This document shows positions 20,334 to 30,886 of a stretch of DNA of 64,000 nucleotides, piece by piece (position 1 is the first letter of the stretch; each line of letters begins with the position of its first letter). The translations under genes were made by a program, and so were the position numbers. Under the pieces are notes generated by a model. That model was given only the letters and a program-made list of their open reading frames with translations. It ran no database searches and was not told where the DNA came from. The DNA comes from CAMPJU01 sp036675265. Its GTDB lineage: Bacteria > Pseudomonadota > Gammaproteobacteria > Xanthomonadales > Xanthomonadaceae. Where the stretch lies: NCBI GenBank assembly GCA_036675265.1, contig JAKFFJ010000016.1, forward strand, positions 1 through 64,000. The letters are read 5' to 3'.

Positions 20334-22124
20334 TCAGGCCGCCGTCGCTGGACCGGTATCGGGTCCGGCCGGCCCGGCGGGCTTGCGGGCGGGGCGGTAG
20401 GGCGGGGTGGACATGACCATCTCGGCCAGGGAGTAGGCGAGCTCGCGCTCGGCCATCACCGCGCCGTCCGCACCGTGGGCGATGAGGTGCTGGACTTCAC
20501 CGTCGCTGTGCGCGCGGGCGAGCACGGTGATCCCCGGGTTGAGCGCCTTGAGGCGCTCGATCGTCTCGCCCGCCTCGAGCGCGTGCGGGATCGCGAACAC
20601 CGCGAGCGCAGCGCGCTCCGGCGCCGCCTCCCGCATCACGCGCACGTTGGCCACGTTGCCGCGCACCGCCAGGAACCCCGCTTCGCGCGCGTCCTCGACG
20701 AGGTGCGCATCGTCCTCGACCACCACCACCGGCACGTCGCGGTGTTGCAGCAGCGACGCGAGCTGCGCGCCCACCCGGCCGTAGCCGACCACGATCGCAT
20801 GCCCCTGGATGTCGATCGGCACGACGTCCGGCTCGGCGGGGCGGTTCGCTTCCTCCCGCGCCGAACGCTTCGCCTCCCATCCGTCGAGCCAGGAGAACAG
20901 GAACGGATTGGCCAGGATCGACAGCAGCGCGCCGGCCAGGATCAAGTCCCGGCCGGTCGGCGGCAGGATGTCCAGGCTCACGCCGAGCGCGGCCAGGATG
21001 AAGGAGAACTCGCCGATCTGGGCCAGGCTCACCGCGATCGTGCGGGCGGTCGTTTCCGGATGGCCGAAGGCGCGGACGATCGCCCAGGCCGCAAGCGACT
21101 TGCCGACGATGATCACCAGCACGGTCGCGAGCACTTCCTGCGGGTGCTCAATGAGCACGGACGGGTCGAACAGCATGCCGACCGCGACGAAGAACAGCAC
21201 CGCGAACGCGTCGCGCAGGGGCAGGGAGTCCTGCGCCGCCTTGTGGCCGAACTCGGATTCGGCCAGCAGCATGCCGGCGAAGAACGCGCCCAGCGCGAAC
21301 GACACGTCGAACAACGCGGTGGAGCCGAACGCCAGGCCCATCGCGATGGCGAGCACCGCCAGCGTGAACAGCTCACGCGAACCGGTGCCCGCGACGCGCT
21401 CCAGGATCCACGGCACCACGCGGCGCCCGACCACGAGCATGAAAGCAAGGAAGGCAGCGAGCTTCACCAGCGTGATCAGCAGGACCGTCGCGACGCTTGG
21501 TGGCTCGCTCCCGCCCCCGCCGTCGGCGCCCGTCGCTTCCACTGCCGCTTCCGCGATTTCGACGGCGGCGCCGGTCATCTCCGGGCCGGCATCGCCGCCG
21601 AGCAACGGCGCCAGCGCCGGCAGCAGGACCAGCGCCAGCACGGTCGCAATGTCCTCGACGATCAGCCAGCCGACCGCGATCCGCCCGCGCCTGGTTTCGA
21701 CCAGGCGCCGGTCCTCAAGCGCGCGCAGCAGCACCACGGTGCTGGCCACCGACAACGAGAGGCCGAACACGATGCTCGCTCCGTGGGACCAGCCGAGGTA
21801 CTCGCCCATGGCCCAGCCCAGCAGCGTCGCAACGGTGATCTGCGCGGCCGCGCCGGGCAGGGCGATCGCCTTCACCGAGAGCAGGTCCTTCAGCGAGAAA
21901 TGCAGGCCGACGCCGAACATCAGCAGGATCACGCCGACCTCGGCCAGTTGCGATGCCAGGGCGACGTCCGCCACCAGGCCGGGGGTGTAGGGCCCGGCGA
22001 GGATCCCGGCCATCAGGTAGCCGATCAGGGGGGACAGCTTCAGGCGGTTGGCCAGCGCGCCCAAGGCGAAGGCCAGCACGAAGCTGGTGACGAGCAGGCT
22101 GATCAACGAGGCTTCGTGCGGCAT
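20334..22124 (-). CDS. CPA2 cation:proton antiporter with TrkA-N domain, YbaL/KefB type
   Basis: The 596-residue protein has about twelve membrane segments. ILLMFGVGLHFSLKDLL lies in the region typical of E. coli YbaL and KefB/C. A cytoplasmic Rossmann-type TrkA-N domain follows from about residue 425 (GHAIVVGYGRVGAQLASLL). An insert of Gly/Ala/Glu-rich sequence occurs near residues 175-210. It likely exchanges K+ or Na+ for protons under nucleotide or redox control. ATG 22124 gives a start matching YbaL; the frame opens earlier. It converges with clpB, leaving seven bases between the stops. Confidence 0.88.
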   Translation of the reverse strand: MPHEASLISLLVTSFVLAFALGALANRLKLSPLIGYLMAGILAGPYTPGLVADVALASQLAEVGVILLMFGVGLHFSLKDLLSVKAIALPGAAAQITVATLLGWAMGEYLGWSHGASIVFGLSLSVASTVVLLRALEDRRLVETRRGRIAVGWLIVEDIATVLALVLLPALAPLLGGDAGPEMTGAAVEIAEAAVEATGADGGGGSEPPSVATVLLITLVKLAAFLAFMLVVGRRVVPWILERVAGTGSRELFTLAVLAIAMGLAFGSTALFDVSFALGAFFAGMLLAESEFGHKAAQDSLPLRDAFAVLFFVAVGMLFDPSVLIEHPQEVLATVLVIIVGKSLAAWAIVRAFGHPETTARTIAVSLAQIGEFSFILAALGVSLDILPPTGRDLILAGALLSILANPFLFSWLDGWEAKRSAREEANRPAEPDVVPIDIQGHAIVVGYGRVGAQLASLLQHRDVPVVVVEDDAHLVEDAREAGFLAVRGNVANVRVMREAAPERAALAVFAIPHALEAGETIERLKALNPGITVLARAHSDGEVQHLIAHGADGAVMAERELAYSLAEMVMSTPPYRPARKPAGPAGPDTGPATAA

Positions 22125-22172
22125 CGTGAACAGTGTAAACGCGGCGGGCACGGGTTCCGGCTACCGAGCCGG

Positions 22173-22178
22173 TAAAAT
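22173..22178 (+). promoter_or_regulatory. -10 box of yheS, leaderless layout
   Basis: TAAAAT is followed by seven bases and then the ATG at 22186. No Shine-Dalgarno lies between. The spacing predicts transcription starting at or beside the ATG. Confidence 0.45.
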
Positions 22179-22185
22179 CGGCGGA

Positions 22186-24102
<1,917 letters not shown>

Positions 24103-24103
24103 C

Positions 24104-24709
24104 ATGACCGGCCGGAACGTTCGACTGGCTGCCGCTGCCGCGGCGCTGCTGCTGCTGGCCGGTTGCAGGCACCTGCAGGCCGCCGACGCGCACGACGTGT
24201 TCTTCGCCAACCTCCAGGCGCTATGCGGGAAGGCCTTCGGCGGCACCGTGGAAGTCGACGAACCCGCCGCGCCCGGCAATGACGCCTTCGCCGGCAAGGC
24301 GCTGGTCATGCACGTGCGCGCGTGCGATGGCGACAGCGTGCGGATCCCGTTCCACGTGGGCGACGACCGTTCGCGCACCTGGGTGGTCACCCGCACGGCC
24401 GCGGGGCTTCGCCTGGAACACGACCATCGCCATGCGGACGGGACGCCCGACGCCGTGACGATGTACGGCGGCCACACGGCCGGCGCGGGCGCGACGACGC
24501 GGCAGGAATTCCCCGTCGATGCAGCGTCCGTGGCGCTGTTCCGGCGGGAAGGGCTGGCTGCCTCGGTCACCAACACCTGGGCGATGGAACTGCTGCCGGG
24601 CGATCGCTTCACCTACGAACTCGCACGACCCGGCGGTCGCCTGTTCCGCGTCCGCTTCGACCTGTCCGCGCGTGTTGCACCGCTTCCGCTGCCCCGGGGC
24701 AGCGATTGA
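24104..24709 (+). CDS. Putative lipoprotein of unknown function
   Basis: The 201-residue product has a hydrophobic leader ending ALLLLAGC, a lipobox with Cys near residue 21, so it is probably a lipoprotein. The mature part has two or three further cysteines (ALCGKAF, VRACDGD) and looks beta-rich with a possible disulfide. I do not recognise a named family with certainty. It begins one base after the yheS stop and is probably co-transcribed. A REP-like repeat follows its stop within three bases. Confidence 0.8.
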   Translation: MTGRNVRLAAAAAALLLLAGCRHLQAADAHDVFFANLQALCGKAFGGTVEVDEPAAPGNDAFAGKALVMHVRACDGDSVRIPFHVGDDRSRTWVVTRTAAGLRLEHDHRHADGTPDAVTMYGGHTAGAGATTRQEFPVDAASVALFRREGLAASVTNTWAMELLPGDRFTYELARPGGRLFRVRFDLSARVAPLPLPRGSD

Positions 24710-24712
24710 CTT

Positions 24713-24762
24713 GTGGGAGCCGCCAAGGCGGCGAAGCGCTTCGCCGGCATGCCGGCTCCCAG
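24713..24762 (+). repeat. REP-like 50-nt palindromic unit, intergenic
   Basis: GTGGGAGCCGCCAAGGCGGC begins the unit and GCATGCCGGCTCCCA ends it. It lies between convergent genes, followed by eight consecutive Gs. Its termini are complementary (GTGGGAGCCG and CGGCTCCCA). It is the best reference copy for the family in this window and may end transcription in both directions. Confidence 0.85.
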
Positions 24763-24772
24763 GGGGGGGCGG

Positions 24773-25486
24773 TCAGTCGCGCAGGAAGTACTCCACCGTC
24801 GTCACCACCCGCACTTTCTTGACCTGCGGGCTGCCCTGGTCGCGGTCGCTGATCGACACCACGCCCTGGTTGGCGTTGCGGATGCCGCCCAGGGTCGCGC
24901 CGGAGTCCTTCGCGAACTGGACCGCGGATTCGCGCGCGTTCGCGGTGGCCTCGGCGATGAGGCCGGGCTTGATGTCGTTGAGGCCGGTGTAGTCGAACTC
25001 GGGATAGCCACCCTGCTCGAACAGCACCCCGCGGCCGACGAGTTCGCCACTGCGGCGCAGGGCGGCCAGCGCGTCGTCGACCCGCGTGGTCCGCAGGGTC
25101 ACGGTCGTCGCGTAGCGGTAGCGCTCGGGCGGGCGGTTCTCGCCGAATGCATAGGTCCAGCGATCCTCCAGGCGCGGCGGCGAGACCGCGATCTCCTGCT
25201 CGGCGAATCCGGCGTCGGCGAAGAAGGCGCGGATCGTCGCCGTGTTGGCGTCCAGCTGGGCCGTCACTTCGCGCAGGTCGTTGCCGCCGACGAAATGCGG
25301 CATGGGCCAGACCACCAGGTCGGCATCGACGATGCGTTCGGCGGATCCCTTGACCGTCACGTAACGGTCGTCGGTGCGGAGCTTCGCCAGGCCCTGCGCG
25401 GCGAACCAGCCCGCGCCGACCAGGCCGACGGCCACCAGCAGGGCGGCGATGATCCCGGCGATGCCGGGGGAAGGGCGGTGGTCCAT
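24773..25486 (-). CDS. SIMPL-domain (DUF541) periplasmic protein
   Basis: The 237-residue protein has one N-terminal membrane segment (IAGIIAALLVAVGLVGAGWF) that serves as anchor or signal. The rest is a SIMPL/DUF541 domain, including YVTVKGSAERIVDAD and a C-terminal region of EATANARESAVQFAKDSG. E. coli YggE is a distant relative linked to oxidative stress. ATG 25486 is chosen because the membrane segment then starts at about residue 10. The gene is divergent from the antiporter gene at 25551. Confidence 0.85.
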   Translation of the reverse strand: MDHRPSPGIAGIIAALLVAVGLVGAGWFAAQGLAKLRTDDRYVTVKGSAERIVDADLVVWPMPHFVGGNDLREVTAQLDANTATIRAFFADAGFAEQEIAVSPPRLEDRWTYAFGENRPPERYRYATTVTLRTTRVDDALAALRRSGELVGRGVLFEQGGYPEFDYTGLNDIKPGLIAEATANARESAVQFAKDSGATLGGIRNANQGVVSISDRDQGSPQVKKVRVVTTVEYFLRD

Positions 25487-25550
25487 GCGGGTCTCCGGTG
25501 GTTCGCGGCAGCCTACGCCGTCATCGGCGCTTCGGCACAATGCCGGGCGC

Positions 25551-26726
25551 ATGGACAACGAACTCGTTTATCTGCTGCTGATCTTCGGCCTGCTGGTCCT
25601 CCCCCGCTGGCTGCAGCGCTTCAAGGTCCCCGCGCCGATCACCAGCCTGGCGCTGGGCATCGGCGCGATGCTGCTCTGGGGCGACCGCACCCATGACCCG
25701 GTGGTGGTGCTGCTGTCGACCATCGGCATTTCCTCGCTGTTCCTGTTCGCCGGGCTGGAGGTCGACCCTGGCGAGCTGCGCAAGGGGGTCCGGCAGCTGG
25801 CCACGCACCTGGCGATCCGGGTGGCGACGCTGTCGGGCACGGCCTGGCTCGCGTGGCGCTTCGTCGGCCTGGAGTGGCAGGCCGCGGCGCTGCTGGCGCT
25901 CGCCCTGCTGACGCCCTCGACCGGCTTCATCCTCGACACGCTGGAACGCCTGGGGTTGAACGAGGAGGAGCGGTTCTGGGTCACCAGCAAGGCGATCGCC
26001 GGCGAGCTGCTCGCGCTGGCGGCCTTGTTCTTCCTGCTGCAGGCGCACGACGCCATGCAGCTGGCCGCGTCCACCTCCGCGATGATCGCGCTCATCGTCG
26101 GGCTGCCGCTGCTGTTCATGGCGCTGGGCCGGTGGGTGGTGCCGCATGCACCGGGGTCGGAGTTCTCGCTGCTGGTGATGGTGGGGCTGGTAGGTGCGTT
26201 CGTGACCTACAAGCTGGGCGTGTACTACCTGGTCGGCGCCTTCATCGCGGGACTGGCGGCGCGGTTGCTGCAGGTGCGGATGCCGACCCTCGCGTCGGCC
26301 GACAACCTGCATGCGCTGCGGCTGTTCGCGACGTTCTTCGTGCCGTTCTACTTCTTCCACGCGGGCACCGGGATCTCGCGGGAGGCCCTGAGCTGGCAGG
26401 CGCTCGCGCTGGGCGTGGCGATCACCGTCGTGGTCGTCCCGCTGCGCATCGCGATCGTGTGGCTGCAGCGACGGGCGCTGTTCGGCCAGCGCGACGGCAG
26501 CAACCTGCGGGTGTCGGTGGCCCTGGCGCCCACCCTGGTGTTCACCCTGGTGCTGGCCAACATCCTGCACGCCCGGTTCGGCCTGCCCGACGTGCTGTTC
26601 GGCGCGCTGATCCTCTACACCGTGCTGAACACGATGCTGCCCTCGCTGATCCTGCACCAGCCGTTCGACATCGATCCGCTGGACGAGCGTGCCAGGCCGC
26701 ATCCCGAGGACCGGATCGAGCGCTGA
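25551..26726 (+). CDS. CPA2-type cation:proton antiporter, no regulatory domain
   Basis: The 391-residue protein consists of about twelve membrane segments of the Na+/H+ exchanger fold. It contains FLFAGLEVDPGELRKG and LLTPSTGFILDTL, segments typical of the CPA2 group. No TrkA-N domain follows, unlike the antiporter at 20334. The tail is short and acidic/basic. A CACAAT box ends nine bases before the ATG. Substrate ion is not determinable from sequence. Confidence 0.85.
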   Translation: MDNELVYLLLIFGLLVLPRWLQRFKVPAPITSLALGIGAMLLWGDRTHDPVVVLLSTIGISSLFLFAGLEVDPGELRKGVRQLATHLAIRVATLSGTAWLAWRFVGLEWQAAALLALALLTPSTGFILDTLERLGLNEEERFWVTSKAIAGELLALAALFFLLQAHDAMQLAASTSAMIALIVGLPLLFMALGRWVVPHAPGSEFSLLVMVGLVGAFVTYKLGVYYLVGAFIAGLAARLLQVRMPTLASADNLHALRLFATFFVPFYFFHAGTGISREALSWQALALGVAITVVVVPLRIAIVWLQRRALFGQRDGSNLRVSVALAPTLVFTLVLANILHARFGLPDVLFGALILYTVLNTMLPSLILHQPFDIDPLDERARPHPEDRIER

Positions 26727-26803
26727 AGCCCACTTGATCAGGCGGGGGGCGGCCCCACAATGGCGTGCCGTACCCTGTTCGCCCAAGCGATCGACTGCAC
26801 CCC

Positions 26804-27136
26804 ATGCCCATCTATGCCTTCGAGTGCGCCGCCTGCGGCCACGATTTCGACCGCCTGCAGAAGCTGTCCGACCCCGATCCGGCCGCGTGTCCCGCCTGCG
26901 GGGCGGACGCGGTCAAGCGCCAGCTGACCGCGCCGTCCTTCCGCCTGTCCGGTAGCGGCTGGTACGAGACGGACTTCAAGAAGGACGGCGACAAGAAGCG
27001 CAACCTCGCGGAAAAGGGCGAGGGCGCGGGCGCCACGAAGGAGGCGGCGAAGCCCGAGGCCAAGCCGGCCGAGGCGAAGCCGGCGGCCAGGGCCGAGCCC
27101 GCCGCAACGCCGAAAGCCAAGCCCACGTTGGAATAA
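26804..27136 (+). CDS. FmdB-family zinc-ribbon protein
   Basis: The 110-residue protein starts MPIYAFECAACGHDFD. Two CxxC pairs (C8/C11, C29/C32) form a zinc ribbon. After residue 60 the chain is a low-complexity Ala/Lys/Glu/Pro tail (AKPEAKPAEAKPA), probably disordered. FmdB-type proteins are regulators in some bacteria, but this small form has no assigned role. It lies just upstream of aspS, a frequent arrangement in related genomes. Confidence 0.85.
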   Translation: MPIYAFECAACGHDFDRLQKLSDPDPAACPACGADAVKRQLTAPSFRLSGSGWYETDFKKDGDKKRNLAEKGEGAGATKEAAKPEAKPAEAKPAARAEPAATPKAKPTLE

Positions 27137-27163
27137 CCGTGGGTCGGCCGGCCGGCAGGCCGG

Positions 27164-27169
27164 TAAACT
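27164..27169 (+). promoter_or_regulatory. Candidate -10 element for aspS
   Basis: TAAACT lies 28 bases before the aspS ATG, in the short gap after the zinc-ribbon gene. No clear -35 is seen. Confidence 0.35.
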
Positions 27170-27197
27170 AGCGGGCTTTCCCGGCCTGCGATTCCCC

Positions 27198-28958
27198 ATG
27201 CGTACCCATTACTGCGGCCTCGTCGACGAGGCGCTGATCGGCCGGACCGTCACCCTGTGCGGCTGGGCGGACGTCGCCCGCAACCTGGGCGGCCTGTGCT
27301 TCATCGACCTGCGCGACCACGAAGGCATCGTCCAGGTGCTGGTGGAGCCGCGGCCCCAAGACGATACGCACGCCGAGGTCATGCGCGTGGCCGCCGATGT
27401 CGGCTACGAGGACTGCCTGCGGGTCACCGGCATGGTGCGCCGCCGCCAGTCCGTCAACGACAAGCTGCGGACGGGGCAGGTCGAGGTGGTGGCGACCGGC
27501 ATCGAGGTGCTCAACAAGGCCCAGCCGCTGCCGTTCCACGCCCACGAGAACCCGGGCGAGGACATCCGCCTGAAGTACCGCTACCTGGACCTGCGCACGC
27601 CGAAGATGCAGCGGATGATGCGCACGCGCATCCGGCTGGTGCAGGCGCTGCGCCGCTGGCTCGATGCGCGCGATTTCCAGGACATCGAGACGCCGATCCT
27701 GACCAAGGCCACGCCCGAGGGCGCGCGTGACTTCCTGGTGCCGGCGCGCATGCACGCGGGCGAGTTCTACGCGTTGCCGCAGTCGCCGCAGTTGTTCAAG
27801 CAGATCCTGATGATCGCGGGGTTCGACCGCTACTACCAGGTCGCGCGCTGCTTCCGCGACGAGGCGCTGCGCGCAGACCGGCAACTGGAGTTCACCCAGC
27901 TGGACATGGAGTTCGCCTGGGTCGACGAGCAGGTCGTGCAGGACACCGTCGAGCAGATGATGCGCGACGTCTTCCGCGAGGTGATGGCCGTCGAGCTCGG
28001 CGCCTTCCCCAGGATGACCTACGCCGAGGCGATGCGCCGCTACGGGTCCGACAAGCCGGACCTGCGCTTCGAGCTGGAGTTGGTCGACGTCGGCGAGCTG
28101 GTGAAGGCCAGCGAGTTCAAGGTGTTCGCCGACTGGGCCAATGCCGCGGACGGCCGCGTGGCCGCATTGCGCATCCCGGGCGGCGCCACGCTTTCGCGCA
28201 AGCAGGTCGACGAGTACGCCGCGCACGCCGCGAAGTACGGCGCGAAGGGCCTGGCCTACGTGAAGCTGTCGGAGGCGGGCGAGGTGAGTTCGCCGATCGC
28301 CAAGTTCTTCGACGAGGCGGCGTTCGCGGCGCTGCTGGCGCACGTCGGCGCGGGCAATGGCGACCTGGTGTTCTTCGGCGCGGGCCCCTGGCGCGTTGCC
28401 AGCGAGTTCATGGGCGCCGTGCGCCTGAAGGCCGCGAAGGACTTCGGCCTGGTCACCGACGCGTGGAAGCCCTTGTGGGTCACCGACTTCCCGATGTTCG
28501 AGTGGGACGACGAACAGGGCCGCTACGTGGCGCTGCACCATCCGTTCACCGCGCCGGCGGTCGACGACGTCGAGGACCTGCGTGCCAACGCGGCCACCGC
28601 CGTCTCGCGGGGCTACGACATGGTGCTCAACGGCAACGAGATCGGCGGCGGCTCGATCCGCATCCACCGCCCCGGGATGCAGGCGGCCGTGTTCGACCTG
28701 CTGGGCATCGGCGCGGAGGAGCAGCGGGCCAAGTTCGGCTTCCTGCTCGACGCGCTGAGGTACGGCGCCCCGCCCCACGGCGGCATCGCGTTCGGCATCG
28801 ACCGCATCGCCGCGCTGATGGCCGGCACCGAGTCGATCCGGGACGTCATCGCCTTCCCGAAGACCACGACCGCGCAATGCCTGATGACGGACGCGCCGTC
28901 GCCCATCCCGGACGCGCAGCTCGCCGAGGTGCACATCCGCACCGTCCCCAAGAAATGA
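27198..28958 (+). CDS. aspS: Aspartyl-tRNA synthetase
   Basis: The 586-residue class II enzyme has the N-terminal OB-fold anticodon domain (TVTLCGWADVARNLGG), then motif 1, motif 2 (FRDEALRADRQLEFTQLDME) and the inserted GAD domain. Motif 3 is GIAFGIDRIAALMAG. Length is typical of bacterial AspRS. The residue aligned with E. coli L30 is Leu (ARNLGGL). His there marks non-discriminating forms, so this one looks tRNA-Asp specific. Its stop overlaps the next gene start (ATGA). Confidence 0.97.
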   Translation: MRTHYCGLVDEALIGRTVTLCGWADVARNLGGLCFIDLRDHEGIVQVLVEPRPQDDTHAEVMRVAADVGYEDCLRVTGMVRRRQSVNDKLRTGQVEVVATGIEVLNKAQPLPFHAHENPGEDIRLKYRYLDLRTPKMQRMMRTRIRLVQALRRWLDARDFQDIETPILTKATPEGARDFLVPARMHAGEFYALPQSPQLFKQILMIAGFDRYYQVARCFRDEALRADRQLEFTQLDMEFAWVDEQVVQDTVEQMMRDVFREVMAVELGAFPRMTYAEAMRRYGSDKPDLRFELELVDVGELVKASEFKVFADWANAADGRVAALRIPGGATLSRKQVDEYAAHAAKYGAKGLAYVKLSEAGEVSSPIAKFFDEAAFAALLAHVGAGNGDLVFFGAGPWRVASEFMGAVRLKAAKDFGLVTDAWKPLWVTDFPMFEWDDEQGRYVALHHPFTAPAVDDVEDLRANAATAVSRGYDMVLNGNEIGGGSIRIHRPGMQAAVFDLLGIGAEEQRAKFGFLLDALRYGAPPHGGIAFGIDRIAALMAGTESIRDVIAFPKTTTAQCLMTDAPSPIPDAQLAEVHIRTVPKK

Positions 28959-29503
28959 ACGATGCGGGGGCCGCCATGGCGGCGAATGCGATCCGCCGGG
29001 CCAGTGTCGCGGATGCCGACCTGCTGTCCGCGCTGGCGGCGCGCACGTTCACCGAAACCTTCGGGCACCTGTATCCCGCCGGCGACCTCGCGGCCTTCCT
29101 GGACGAGGCCTACGCGCCGGCGCGCCAGCGCACGATCCTGGCGCATCCGGACTATGCGGTGTGGCTGCTCGAGCACGACGGCGAGGCGATCGGGCATGTC
29201 GCCGCGGGCCCATGCGGCCTGCCGCACCCGGACGTCGCGGCAGGGGACGGCGAGATCAAGCGCCTCTACATCCGCAAGGGGTTCCAGGGCGCAGGCCTGG
29301 GCGCGCGGTTGTGCGATGTCGCCATGGCATGGCTGTTGCGCGACGGGCCACGCACGCTCTGGGTGGGGGTGTGGTCGGAGAACCACGGAGCGCAGCGGTT
29401 CTACGCGCAGTACGGCTTCGCCCACGCGGGCGAGTATGTGTTCCCCGTCGGCCGCGTGCGCGATCGCGAGTTCATCTTCCGGCGGCCGGCGGGCACGACG
29501 TGA
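28955..29503 (+). CDS. GNAT-family N-acetyltransferase
   Basis: The 182-residue protein has the acetyl-CoA pyrophosphate loop as KGFQGAGLGARLCDVAMAW. It then shows the family ENHGAQRFYAQYGF and a C-terminal strand. It acetylates an unknown amine, possibly a small molecule or a protein N-terminus. The ATG overlaps the aspS stop by four bases and the gene's stop overlaps the GTG of the hydrolase gene. Residues 4-12 (AGAAMAANA) come from a decayed palindromic repeat, and the ATG of Met 8 lies inside it; Met 8 is an alternative start. Confidence 0.88.
   Translation: MNDAGAAMAANAIRRASVADADLLSALAARTFTETFGHLYPAGDLAAFLDEAYAPARQRTILAHPDYAVWLLEHDGEAIGHVAAGPCGLPHPDVAAGDGEIKRLYIRKGFQGAGLGARLCDVAMAWLLRDGPRTLWVGVWSENHGAQRFYAQYGFAHAGEYVFPVGRVRDREFIFRRPAGTT
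28964..28990 (+). repeat. Decayed REP-like repeat at the acetyltransferase start
   Basis: GCGGGGGCCGCCATGGCGGC matches the first part of the 50-nt unit with a few changes, including the GCCGCC/GGCGGC inverted repeat. It is the most degraded of the four copies and is read as coding sequence. Confidence 0.45.
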
Positions 29504-30120
29504 CGCGCCGTGTCGTCGTGCTGCATGGCCTGTGGATGCCGCGCGCATCGATGCACTGGATCGCCCGGCGGTTGGCGGCGGCCGGCTTCGAGCCGGACCT
29601 GTTCGCGTACCGCACCGTCCACGGCGGCCCCGAGGAGGCGATTCCGCGCCTCATGGCCCGGTTGCGCGAGCGTCGCGCCCACGTCGTGGCACACAGCCTG
29701 GGCGGCCTGGTGGTCCTCGAGGCGTTGCGGCGGTCGGAGGGCGTGGCGGTCGGCCGGGTCGTCTGCCTGGGATCGCCATTGCGTGGCAGCGCCGCCGCCA
29801 CGGGCGTGACCAGCCACAAGTGGGGGAGCTTCGCCATCGGCCAGAGCGCGGCGCTGCTGCGCCATGGGTGCGCCGCCTGCGCCGCCGGCGTCGAGGTGGG
29901 CGTCGTCGCCGGGCGCAAGCCACTGGGGCTGGGTCGCTTCTTCGGGCACTTCGACGGCGAGAGCGATGGGACGGTGGCCGTGGCGGAAACGCACATCGAG
30001 GGCCTCACCGACCACGTGACCGTCGCCGCCAGCCACACGGGCCTGCTCTTTTCCCGGGAGGCGGCCGACCAGGTCGTGGGATTCCTCCTCACCGGGCGGT
30101 TCCGGCACGAGCCGCGCTAA
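29500..30120 (+). CDS. Alpha/beta hydrolase-fold protein
   Basis: The 206-residue protein starts with an oxyanion-hole strand VVVLHGLWM. The nucleophile elbow is VVAHSLGGL, with the Ser inside AHSLGG. The acid is probably an Asp in GESDGTV and the His is in SHTGLLF. The general fold is that of small esterases or lipases. No signal peptide is seen. Translation starts at GTG 29500, overlapping the acetyltransferase stop. The stop TAA lies inside a TAAAAT box for yebC. Confidence 0.85.
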   Translation: MTRRVVVLHGLWMPRASMHWIARRLAAAGFEPDLFAYRTVHGGPEEAIPRLMARLRERRAHVVAHSLGGLVVLEALRRSEGVAVGRVVCLGSPLRGSAAATGVTSHKWGSFAIGQSAALLRHGCAACAAGVEVGVVAGRKPLGLGRFFGHFDGESDGTVAVAETHIEGLTDHVTVAASHTGLLFSREAADQVVGFLLTGRFRHEPR

Positions 30121-30123
30121 AAT
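30118..30123 (+). promoter_or_regulatory. Candidate -10 element for yebC
   Basis: TAAAAT overlaps the stop codon of the hydrolase gene and lies 30 bases before the yebC ATG. No clear -35 is seen. Confidence 0.4.
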
Positions 30124-30153
30124 CGCCGGCTTTCCACGCGCCAGGCACTTTCC

Positions 30154-30870
30154 ATGGGCAGAGGCCCCTCCATCGAGGCCCGCAAGAACGCGGTCGACGC
30201 GCGGCGCGGCAAGATCTTCACCAAGATCATCCGCGAGATCTCCGTGTCCGCCCGCGCAGGGGGCGGTGATCCCGCGACCAATCCCCGCCTGCGCACGGCG
30301 ATCGACAAGGGCCTGTCGGTCAACATGACCAAGGACGTAATCGAGCGCGCCATCAAGAAGGCCACCGGCGAGCTCGAGGGCGTGGAGTACGAGGAGATCC
30401 GTTACGAGGGCTACGCGCCCGGCGGGGTCGCGGTGATCGTCGATTGCCTGACCGACAACAAGGTGCGCACCGTCGCCGACGTGCGCCACGCGTTCGGCAA
30501 GTTCGGCGGCAACCTGGGCACCGACGGGTCGGTGGCCTTCATGTTCCGGAAGGTCGGCGTGCTCGGGTATGGACCCGGCGCGGACGAGGACCGCATCACC
30601 GAGGCCGCGATCGACGCGGGTGCGGACGACGTCGTGGCGTATGCCGACGATGGGTCGGTGGAGGTCATGGCGGCGCCGGATGCGTTCGAGTCGGTCAGGG
30701 CGGCGATGTGCACGGCGGGACTCCCGCCTGAACTGGCCGAGGTCACGATGCGCGCCGATACCGACGTGGCCGTGTCCGGCGAGACCGCCGAGCAGGTGTC
30801 GAGGCTCCTGGCGTGGCTCGAGGACCTGGACGACGTGCAGGCGGTCCATTCCAACGCCGACCTCGGGTAA
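30154..30870 (+). CDS. yebC: YebC/PmpR-family regulator or translation factor
   Basis: The 238-residue protein begins MGRGPSIEARKNAVDARRGK, close to the family start (MAGHSKWANIKHRKAAQDAKRGK in E. coli is similar in pattern). It has the three-domain YebC fold, including YEGYAPGGVAVIVDCLTDN. Family members bind DNA as regulators, and recent work links some to ribosome stalling relief. Order yebC-ruvC-ruvA is conserved in gammaproteobacteria. Confidence 0.93.
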   Translation: MGRGPSIEARKNAVDARRGKIFTKIIREISVSARAGGGDPATNPRLRTAIDKGLSVNMTKDVIERAIKKATGELEGVEYEEIRYEGYAPGGVAVIVDCLTDNKVRTVADVRHAFGKFGGNLGTDGSVAFMFRKVGVLGYGPGADEDRITEAAIDAGADDVVAYADDGSVEVMAAPDAFESVRAAMCTAGLPPELAEVTMRADTDVAVSGETAEQVSRLLAWLEDLDDVQAVHSNADLG

Positions 30871-30875
30871 TGGCG

Positions 30876-30881
30876 TACATT
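30876..30881 (+). promoter_or_regulatory. -10 box of ruvC, near-leaderless layout
   Basis: TACATT is followed by five bases and the ATG at 30887. It resembles the spacing at rluD, ruvB and yheS. Strength is uncertain because the gene can also be read from the yebC promoter. Confidence 0.35.
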
Positions 30882-30886
30882 CCGGC

